From NCBI GenBank assembly GCA_000328365.1, contig KB298546.1, positions 92,575 to 156,574 on the forward strand: a stretch of DNA of 64,000 nucleotides, written 5' to 3'. Under the pieces are notes generated by a model. It did not search any database. It was not told where the DNA came from and worked only from the letters and a program-made list of their open reading frames with translations. The DNA comes from Capitella teleta. Taxonomy: Eukaryota; Annelida; Polychaeta; Capitellidae. The translations under genes were made by a program, and so were the position numbers. Of the stretch, positions 1 through 8,868 are shown in pieces; positions within the stretch are counted from its first letter, which is position 1; each line of letters opens with the position of its first letter.

Positions 1-171
1 CAGACACGAACACACTCCCGGAATGCGCAGGGGCCATTTTGAGAACTGGGCACTCTCTGAGTCGCTTGTGTATACTCGTGCAGTACACCTATCGCAAGCG
101 GTTCATATGGTAGCGGTTTGCGACTCATGTCTGTGTGCAGCGTCACATATATCGCATCTGTTGACCATGTA
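1..171 (-). other. Inverted copy of cubilin promoter and start of signal-peptide exon (inner part)
   Basis: Read on the minus strand, 1-104 matches 21559-21665 almost base for base, including the cubilin start codon (here at 37-35) and the first dozen codons, M-A-P-A-H-S-G-S-V-F-V. The copy runs off the left edge, so the rest of its exon is not visible. The match continues at 604-850 after an inserted MITE. Either a paralogous cubilin-like gene is transcribed leftward out of the window, or only the promoter and first exon were duplicated. The near identity around the ATG compared with about 80% further upstream is my estimate by eye. Confidence 0.75.
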
Positions 172-603
172 CAGAGTGGGGCAAAAGAAGTCTACTCCAT
201 GTTGAAAACAAAACTTTAAAATTTGCTATAATTTATCCATTATTCCAGACAATAAATGCCTGATATGGATTGACTAGGTTATTATGCACCCATTTATGCA
301 AATAAATCAAATTTAACGTATTTTTGAATGAGGGAGGAACATGCGAGTGGTAAGTGATCGCGAAGTGCTTATGTGTGCGCGTATTCAGTTGGGCCCCTGA
401 ACCAGCATTGTCGAATGCCATCTGTTGCGTAGTGCTGCAGTACAAATTAGCTGTTTTGTTTTGATTTTAGTAGATAGATATTAGTGCTACAATCCCAACA
501 ACAGCACTCACTCACAATAGTTCTACAATAGTAATTTAGGAAGAATAGTATTGAAAAGCATTGAAATCTTTAACATGGAGTAGACTACTTTTGGCCCACT
601 CTA
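172..603. mobile_element. Mariner-type MITE, copy 1
   Basis: The element is about 430 bp with terminal inverted repeats: left end CAGAGTGGGGCAAAAG, right end CTTTTGGCCCACTCTA, followed inward by TCTACTCCATGTT and its complement. It is flanked by TA dinucleotides (170-171 and 604-605), the target duplication used by Tc1/mariner elements. It has no transposase and is inserted in the inverted copy of the cubilin promoter. Relatives lie at 23034-23963 and 55952-56633. Confidence 0.8.
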
Positions 604-850
604 TATATGCATTCAGGAGACGCCCATTCAAATGAGTTATAGCGAGGAAGTTCGGATTATATTTTGACGCTATTCTTTTTCTGGACTTTAAATAGCCATG
701 TATTTTCCGAAATATTCAATTGTTTCAGTTTAATGTGGGCGTTTTGGTTAGGAAATGCAATGATGTATCGGATTTGCGACACGTGCCTGGGAAGTGCGTT
801 ATGATAAAAAGTGCGTTATGATTTATGCGTGATTCAATTCATTCGCATTG
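604..850 (-). other. Inverted copy of cubilin promoter (distal part)
   Basis: The minus strand of about 606-830 aligns with 21306-21515 upstream of cubilin. It shares the block AACGCCCACATTAAACTGAA and a pair of GTGCGTTATG motifs (about 800-830). It is the upstream half of the duplicated promoter, separated from the ATG-proximal half by the MITE at 172-603. Confidence 0.7.
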
Positions 851-1094
851 CTGATATTGATTGATTATATTACTGATGAATTGTTTTTACTTTATTTTCC
901 CGATTTTACTGAATATCAAACCAAATTTTGAAGGTTTGTTCGATATCTTATGTTAGGATTCTCAAACTGTCTCTCTTCACTTGCCATATTTCTCGTTTTC
1001 TTTAGATTTTCTTCTCGAAATTGCACCGAAAAGTTATATTTGGGCGATAATACAAGACACTTATTTTTCCCAGGCTACTGTGTTTATCACGGAT
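851..1094. other. AT-rich intergenic DNA
   Basis: I see no gene here. A short open frame at 950-1156 has no recognisable domain and runs into transposon sequence, so I treat it as chance. Confidence 0.5.
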
Positions 1095-1127
1095 ATGCTT
1101 ACTTGGTTGTCGTGTATCGGCTAATTA

Positions 1128-2845
1128 CCATTTTTGTGCAGTTAATGTGTAATTAGTCACTGCCGTGCGAAATTTTTGGTGTCTATAGGTTCATTTATTC
1201 TAGAGCTGGGCGAATAGTGCTTCAACACGGATAGTCCGATACACGGATAACGGATACTAATATCCGACGGACACGGATATTTATGCCCAAACACGGGAGC
1301 ATGCATCTGGAGCGTAATGCCCCCAACGCCTGGCACACGCTGTGAGATCTAAAGCCATACTCTTGCTGCAGTGTTTAAAGTAGGGCTGGGCGGATATCCG
1401 TGTCCAATATCCGTGACAGCACGGATATTAGGGGTGTTCAGTACTATCCGTGATCCGTGTTTCAACACGGATAGTTAAACACAGATAGTTAAACACGGAT
1501 AGTGTAAATTTTAAGTGTTTCGAGCGCACAGTGAGCCTAGTGCACAGCCATTCCGCACACAAACGCTGCTCACTGAAGCTGAGCGATGTCAATTACAAGA
1601 TTACACCGTAACACGATGTCAACAATGCGCTAATTCTGATTTGTTTTAAATAAACACAATTTTATGCCCTTGAATCTCTTCAGTCATCACGCAAAAGTGA
1701 CGTAACCACGCGTTGTTGACTATCTCCTTTAGTGCTTATTTTTCAACATGTGACAGCTTTGTCAATTGCAGTTCTCGTGTGAACTACAAACAGCACTGAA
1801 TTTCATCACTTTGTCGACCTTGAACCATGTTGAAATGGTTAATGTTAATATAGACTAATTATAATAATAATTTATTCAATTAAAGTGACCTTGACCTACT
1901 TGCTGCTTCTTGTACATTTCTTTTATCAAAAAGTTCAGAATAAGTTTTAAGAGGCATCGCACATGCAGACAGCTCGATTGCCTGTCGATTTCACAGAGGT
2001 GAATTCCTTATCAGCATAGGCTATTTTAAGTATTTTTCCCCTACTGCATGAGTCGCAGATTATAACCCCAAGATGCAACCACAATTACGTGCACTTTGTC
2101 AGTTTGTGCTACATTGTACACTTTCAACAAACATTGTTTGGAAATGTACAAACTTAAGAATTTCATGAGGTGCAAGTCAGTTCAAGGCAATTGTGCTATA
2201 GAAAGTTTGAAATGATTCAAGTCACTGGATCGCCAAGTACGTGAAGTAGTCTATATTATTATTAACTGTACATGTCTAATCAATTTCAAACAAGGTTCAA
2301 GGACGAGAAAGTGATGAAATTCAGTGCCTTTTGTGGTTCACACGAAAACTGTCACATGCTGAAAAATAAGTACTAAAGGAGATAGTCAACAACGCGAGGT
2401 TACGTCACTTTTGCATGATAACTGAAGAAATTCAAGGGCATAGAATTTTGTTTATTTAAAACAAATCAGAATTAGCACATTGTTCACATTGTGTAATCTT
2501 GTAATTGACATTGCTAAGCTTCAGTGAGCAGCGTTTGTGTGCAGAATGGCTGTGTGCTACGCTCACTGTGTGCTCGAAACGGACACTTCAATTTTACACT
2601 ATCCGTGTTTTAACTATCCGTGCTGACACGCAAATAATGATTAGTACTGAACACACCCAATATCCGACGGATCACGGATACGGATAATTGCACAGCTCTA
2701 ATTTATTCATAATCTTGCCAGATCCGAAGCCTCAGCTCTCTCCCGTGAGGGGAATGTAGCTTCCGAGGCTTTGTTATTGTTAATCTGAGAAATCAGTGAC
2801 TTCCTTTGTTCCTTTGATATTATTATATATGCTGTCCAGAAGGCT
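1128..2845 (+). mobile_element. Truncated hAT-like element (family H2), split by element H1
   Basis: Positions 1128-1200 and 2701-2845 match consecutive parts of the complete H2 copy at 42442-43577 (the block ending GTGTCTATAGGTTCATTTATTC and the block with CAGATCCGAAGCCTCAGC). Both H2 ends are missing here. The H1 foldback element at 1201-2700 lies between the two parts. The remnant is bracketed by a 33-bp direct repeat (about 1095-1127 and 2846-2878). Confidence 0.7.
1201..2700. mobile_element. hAT-like foldback element (family H1), complete
   Basis: The 1500-bp element is bounded by TAGAGCTGGGCG and CAGCTCTA, with an exact 8-bp target duplication ATTTATTC at 1193-1200 and 2701-2708. An 8-bp duplication and a TAGNGCTGNGC end are typical of hAT elements. 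Most of it is a giant inverted repeat: about 1383-1860 pairs with about 2250-2699, both arms rich in repeats of CACGGATA and ATCCGTG. A second internal end-like sequence (TAGGGCTGGGCGG) begins at 1381. No transposase is present, so it must be moved by a partner element. Confidence 0.8.
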
Positions 2846-2878
2846 ATGCTTACTTGATTGTCGCGTATCGGCTAATTA

Positions 2879-3395
2879 TGGTGTTTGCTTCCAAAATAGT
2901 TGTGTGCATATTTGGGGGCCGTTCACAAGAGCAGACTTTCTTTTTGAATAATTAGTGAGTTGAGTTTCAATGTTTTTGTAGCCATTCCCCTCAGACCAAA
3001 CATCTATAATCTATGTTTGATATGATCCATCAAGGGATCATTTCGTCATGCAAAATCTGGCTTTGTTTTTGTACCTTTATGGTATAGAGTTACAATAATC
3101 AAAGCCTGTTATTGGCTTATTGCACCACGGAATTTTCTCTTCATACTTTGACAAAGCATTTCATGTTTGCAATCAAGCATGAACATACCACCATTTTATA
3201 GTGTGATATGATGATCATGAACTATTTGACTTTGAGAAATGAGTTCTGAAAACAACAGTGTTTATCAGCATAAAAGCATCCATGCTATAAATTCTTCAAT
3301 TCTGAAGCATGTGGCGATCTGTGAATGACTTGAAATTACAAATTGGTCAGATTGTTTGTCCTTTTTCTGTTGCTACTTTTGTCTTTCTTGATAGA
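2879..3395. other. NOSIP upstream region
   Basis: This stretch lies between the transposon nest and the NOSIP start codon and presumably holds its promoter and 5' untranslated region. I see no convincing TATA box or other gene. Confidence 0.4.
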
Positions 3396-6300
3396 ATGAC
3401 GCGTCACGGCAAGAACTGCACGGCTGGAACCGTGTACACTTATCACGAAAGGAGCAAAGACTCAAAGTCATCTGGTTACGGAACAAAGGACGTTCGGCTG
3501 GGCAAAGATTCCATCAAGGTTGCCTCAACTAGCACTTGTGTTATGTAATGCATTTTGCGTTTTGCAGGAGTTTGACTGTTGCTGTTTGTCACTTCAGCCG
3601 TGCAGGAATCCCGTTGTCACGTGAGATGCTTCTTATTGTCTAATATGTGACCGCTAATTAACACTTTTTCTTCGTTATAATTATTCATTATGATTACAGG
3701 TCAAATAGGGAGGTCAATAAAAATTGAAATTAAACCAGTTTATAATTAAAAAACGCACATAATTGTTGTTGCATTTAGAAGTTAAGATGTTGATCTACCG
3801 GAATACAGTGAAACACGAAAATTTAAATATTTTTGCTTCGGGGGGGGGGGGGTCTCATCCCGATATCTCTCTTACGCTCAGTGCAACTTAAGATTTCGTT
3901 GTTATCACAAATGTTCTTCACTTTTGTTTGTTTATTTCAGCCAGGATGGATTCCTGTACGATAAACAAGCCATTCTCGAGTACATTGTGCACAAAAAGAA
4001 AGAAATCGCTCGCAAACAGAAAGAATTTGAGAAGCAGAAGCACAAGCACAGCGTCAGTGATTTCCTTTTTGTGTTAATTTACGTCAGTGATTTCCTATTT
4101 GTGTTAATTTGTGTCAGTGATTTCCAATTTGTGATAATTGTGGAATTATTTTGCTGAGTATAACGCATGTTTTTTACTCGTAGCTTTGTTTCTTGTCAGG
4201 GCCTGAATTGTGCTAAATCTTCTTATTTGATGCTTTTAAACATATTTCATTTTATTTATTTTTTTACAGAAAGAAGACAAAGAAATCCAAGCGTTAGCTC
4301 AGGAAACTCTGCTGAAGAACTTCATGGCTAAACAAGGAGTGGGAAGCAAGGTGGAAGCAGGTTAGGCTCTTCTCTCAAAACGGAAGCTATTATTGTTTTC
4401 ATTTCCTACGATAAATTCTACAAGAAAGCTTCGATGTTTGGGTAACTTGAATGATTCAGGGGTGAGGAGGAGTCAGTGATTAACATTTGTCATGTGGTCG
4501 CCATGGCGATGCTGATGCAATAAGGATCACATCCTATGGCCGATCCTGTTTCCCTTGGAGCGCAAACAGAAAGATAAAATTCATCATTGACAGGATTAAG
4601 GTCACCAAGTGCACCACTCTGGCATTGATCTCTGCCATTTAAGCCCTCCCCACCCCTCCCCCCTCCCCTTCCTTCTTCATCTGTCCTTAATTGTTAATTA
4701 TGAATTGAGCAATGGATAATAGAGCACTTTTGTCATTATTGGGTCTAACGTAAATAACGATTTTGTTTCTTAGTTCAACCATTTCAGGTGCAGGGCAAAT
4801 CAAGAATTTATTTACATGTAATGCGCTGATGAGGTGTAAAATGTTACGAAAAAGTTATTTACTATGAAACGCTGAGGTAGATCATCTACTTTTATTTCAC
4901 TTTTTTATCACAAATAAATTAGGTCATAATGACATTGTGACCCACTTTCATTCTCCTTCAAAATCACATTATAATTTAATATCGCCTAGTAATGAGAACT
5001 GGTGTAATTTGATATCTCTTGATGTCGTCTCCTGACGTGCATGGGATCAATCATCAACGAAATCCGGCTCAAAGTTCTGTTTACATTTTACAATAACAAT
5101 GTATGTTTAACGTTTTGCGGAATCTTCTGTGATGTTTTTGCTGAATTATCTTTTTATTTGGATTCGTTAATATTCATGTCTTCTCTGGAGGCAAGATGTC
5201 TGTTTTGATATGTTTATTAAGTATTAATAAGCAATCACAAAACAATAAATTAACTGATTCAACTCTGGAAGTCAAAAGTTTGCATATACTAATAGCAGAG
5301 AGTGATGAGTATGAATAGTGAAGAGGTTGAAAGAAGGCTTTTAAGCCATGGACGTTTAACTGTTTGATTAACACATTCAATTTTCATAGTTGTAAATTGA
5401 TGATATAACTTTCATTATTGTTGTTATTGTCTTGTACCAGCTTCTACTTCCGGAAGTATCTCCAATATGGCTGAAGGCAAAAACAAGCAGCTTCCTGCTT
5501 TCTGGCTGCCCACCCTCACCCCCGAGGCCAAGGGAACAGTTCTGAAGAAACCGGTACAAACGCCCGAAGCAATTGTTCCCGTCGTATATTTATCTTCTTT
5601 TTTCAAAAGGATGAAAAGGTTTGCTGTCCAATGAGTGGAAAAGCGATCAAACTCAAGGATCTGATTGACGTTCGTTTCACTTTGATTAAAGACGGAGACA
5701 AACGATCGCTGATCACAAAAGACGTGAGTTGCTTCGTCATCTGTGCAGCGATCTTCAGCCTCCTTTTCAGGCCAGATACGTTTGTCCCGTCACCAACGAT
5801 GTCCTCGGAAATTCTGTGCCGTGCGTCGTGCTGAGAACGTCGTGAGTTTGGTTTGGGAAGCGATTGCAATTGATGGCCAACCGTAGATATTGGGTCACCT
5901 GCACATTCTCATGATTCTGCCTTATAAGGAGGGCTGGGCGAATTGTGAAATAACGAGATAACGGGTGGATACTGTTCGTTGAACACGAATAGTTCTGATT
6001 GTAAAAAAAATAATCACAATTTTTTACAATCACAATTTTTTACAATCACAACTTTTAATTATCAGAATCTTGTGTTATAGAACAGTGCAAACTATGTTAA
6101 TGCTTCATATTAACTTTACATGCAGATAATTACATGTACATGCATCAATTCATGCACCTAATTGCATAGAATCCATGGACCATGGACCATGGTTGCCTAG
6201 AATGCCTCGTTTTTACCATTAAAACCAATGATCAACTCTCTGTGATATTTCATCATACTAATTTCACGCACTGTTAGAACTAATTGATCAGAGGGATTAT

Positions 6301-7721
6301 AGTCTTTACATAGCAAGGAGCAACTAATTGCTAGTATAAACAGCGTTAACAAATCGGAGCATTGATAACCTGACTACCGCATGTTGTCATGGTTACACGC
6401 GCAGTGCACCACGGCAGAGGCTGAGCGCATGTCAGTTTCATTTGGACGCGCACTCCACAACCCCCCCCTGGGAACCCACGGGATGCGCATTGGCGTATGG
6501 CCCACAGTTATGTCATGCTGATAACGACCGTCTGCAGAGCCAGAAGAACCTGCATGGCGCCAGTTCAATTAAAGATACTCTATGTTTGATACATAATGTA
6601 TTCTGGTTACAGCATTAGAGATTGAGTAACACCAGCATTTATTACATCATAAGAAGCGACCTAAATAACATGTTTTGCTGTGCGTGGCTGTGTATGATTG
6701 TGCATAGGTGTGCAAACTGTGCATTGCAGTGCATGGCTGTGTTTGGCTGTAAATGGCTAAGCTTGGCTGTGCATGGCTATAACTTCTCCTAAATCTAGTG
6801 GGCATGACATAAATTTATCAATTTTTGGTTTGAAAAAGGTTGGGTGGGCTTTTAATTAGGAATGTGCTTATAACCAAGACAATATGGTATGCATAATGTG
6901 AACTTCTGACCTTTCTTCACTCGCCTGTTGATCAATTTCATCAAACGGCTCTAATCATAGTACACAAAGTAATTCATATCCCCATGGCAACGGAATTATT
7001 GTTGATAAACTTACAAGTGTGCATGAACTAGTATTTAATCTGTCGACATCTTGACACCAGCTTCAGTGCAGCAACTTTCTATAAAGGCTACTGATGCACC
7101 CCAAGTAATTAGTCACCATTCAGAGTGAAGGCGCGCGATGCATTCTCAGTTGATCACTCAGAAGCGATTGCTGAGCATGATATCTCCTTTTCAGTGGACA
7201 TGTCGTGACTCAGGAGTGTGTGGACAAGATCCTCAGCAAGGACATGGTTGACCCGATGAACGGCAAGCCTCTGACCGCCAAAGACATCATTCCACTGCAA
7301 CGGGTCGGTGCTCAATGCTTCATTCAATTGCGATGCAGCAGAACGGCTCCTTCTAATCGATTGGCGTTTGTGCCCACACGATCGTTATGCTTGCTTGAGT
7401 TGGACTTTTGATCGCTGCTATAACAGCAATGATTACGAGTTGTGATGAGATACCTTGCATCTCATTTGCATCTCATTTGCATTCTCAGCTAATTCTTCCC
7501 CATAATCATCTTTGGATGCTTGGCTGCTTGCAATGTATTATTTGGAGCTGCACTTTCAGTGGCGAATCATTTCCCGTTGAACGCATTGCATTTTTGTTTA
7601 ATCGCTTTGCTGTGGTCGTACTAATTGTAGCGTTTCTCCTGTGTAGGGAGCCACTGGGTTCTCTGGCGCGGGCGTTGACCTGAAGGCAAAGAAAGCCGGA
7701 CCAGCACTGATGACAGCCTGA
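3396..7721 (+). CDS. NOSIP: Nitric oxide synthase-interacting protein (NOSIP), nine exons
   Basis: The exons I assign are 3396-3518, 3568-3620, 3941-4052, 4270-4360, 5441-5553, 5610-5723, 5771-5841, 7195-7303 and 7647-7721. All join in frame at GT-AG introns and give 286 residues (human NOSIP is 301). The start MTRHGKNCTAG is the near-invariant family N-terminus. Exon 2 carries FDCCCLSLQPC of the N-terminal split U-box, which continues in exon 3. Exons 6-9 carry the C-terminal U-box half with CPMSGK, CPVTNDVLGN and KDMVDP, ending in GATGFSGAGV. Known family role: a U-box E3 ubiquitin ligase that binds nitric oxide synthases and affects their location; plant and animal forms also occur with spliceosomes. 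A polyadenylation signal AATAAA is at 7745-7750. I am very sure of the identity. Confidence 0.95.
4053..4142 (+). repeat. Three tandem 30-bp units starting at a NOSIP splice donor
   Basis: Three copies of a 30-bp unit beginning GTCAGTGATTTCC follow directly on exon 3. Each copy begins with the same donor-like GTCAGT and is a multiple of three, so use of the second or third donor would add 10 or 20 residues (VSDFLFVLI-type) without a frame change. Confidence 0.8.
5929..6060 (+). mobile_element. H1-type hAT end fragment in NOSIP intron 7
   Basis: GGAGGGCTGGGCGAA at 5930 followed by degenerate AACACGAATAGTT resembles the end of the H1 element. It is followed by about three 15-16-bp units of the type AATCACAATTTTTTAC (6011-6056). 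No matching right end was found. Confidence 0.45.
6676..6785 (+). repeat. Imperfect GGCTGTGCAT tandem repeat in NOSIP intron 7
   Basis: About ten imperfect copies of a 10-mer of the type TGGCTGTGCA lie in the longest NOSIP intron (5842-7194). The rest of that intron is unique AT-rich sequence with no further gene. Confidence 0.6.
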
Positions 7722-7750
7722 ACAAGCAAATCTCTCGTTCCACGAATAAA

Positions 7751-8868
7751 ACATTATAAAACATTATGCGTTTGTATTTTCGGATTTTCCTGTTCTCTGT
7801 TTGTTTCTACACGATGTTCGAGCACAGAATTAAGATGAAGGCATAAATATATAGATGAATGCTCATTTGCTATCTCCCGCATTGTTTTAAAGCGGCTCGC
7901 TTTGAACTACGCTATGTTACTTTCCGCTCATAGAGCATCGGTTTGGCAGCAGTCGAAAGCAAACGCAGTAGTCTTGGAAGTTATCAATGTTATAATCATC
8001 CACAACTGAAATCAACAGATCAATGACCATGTACTATATATCCTCAGCTTTATTTGTAGTCAAAGAAAAAAAATATATACAGATAAATAAAAAATAAATA
8101 AATGAAAATTATCTTTTGGATTTGGATTAGTATAGCGCCTGTCCTCAACAGCATGGAGAGATGAACCACGGCGAATGACAACACACAAGAAGTTTATTTA
8201 TGATGATTAAAACTATTTTTAAAGTGCCAAACATACCTCCTCTTCAAACTAGAATTTGTCTCTTGGCCGGTCAGGCTGTATGTTTGGCTGTGAACGGCTG
8301 TTACGGCAAAGTTATCTCATGAAATAAACCCAACATGTGACCCAGAAAAAATTGCTGATTTGCTTCTCCAACAAGGATGTTGTATCAGATGCATTAGAAC
8401 TTTCTAATCACGCAAAATAAAATTTCATATCGTTCATCTGGCGAGGCACTAGGAACCCCTCTCACAGGGAACCCTACTCGGCCATTGCCTTTTTTCCAAA
8501 AAGGAAGTTGACTTACTTTTTATCCTCACGTTTCTTCAGTTGAAAATGTCAGATGTTTTGCTTGAACTGCACTCAATCAGACATGACTACTCCACCCTAT
8601 TTTTTCTCCTATATATATGAAAGGAGTAATTCCCTGAGATGATAGATTGCGGTTTAGAAAAGAGACAGCCAACCAGGAACTTTGTCATCTGAAAAACATG
8701 CTCAAATTGGGGGGTGCGAAAAATTAAGTGGAAAGAATTAAGTGCCTGGATTTGTAAAGATACTGTATCATTTGAAGTTGCTTAGACTAATATTTAATAT
8801 TTCCATGCCTGGAGTTGCAAAGATCTGCCGACTACATAGACATACGACACGTTTGGAGGACATTGAAG
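7751..8868. other. Intergenic region between NOSIP and the Toll-like receptor
   Basis: No gene is visible. It is AT-rich with short A runs and presumably contains the receptor promoter near its right end. Confidence 0.4.

Noticed and set aside
8815-8868. Upstream in-frame Met for the Toll-like receptor
   Set aside because: It would put 18 polar residues before the hydrophobic signal sequence; the Met at 8869 gives a normal signal peptide.
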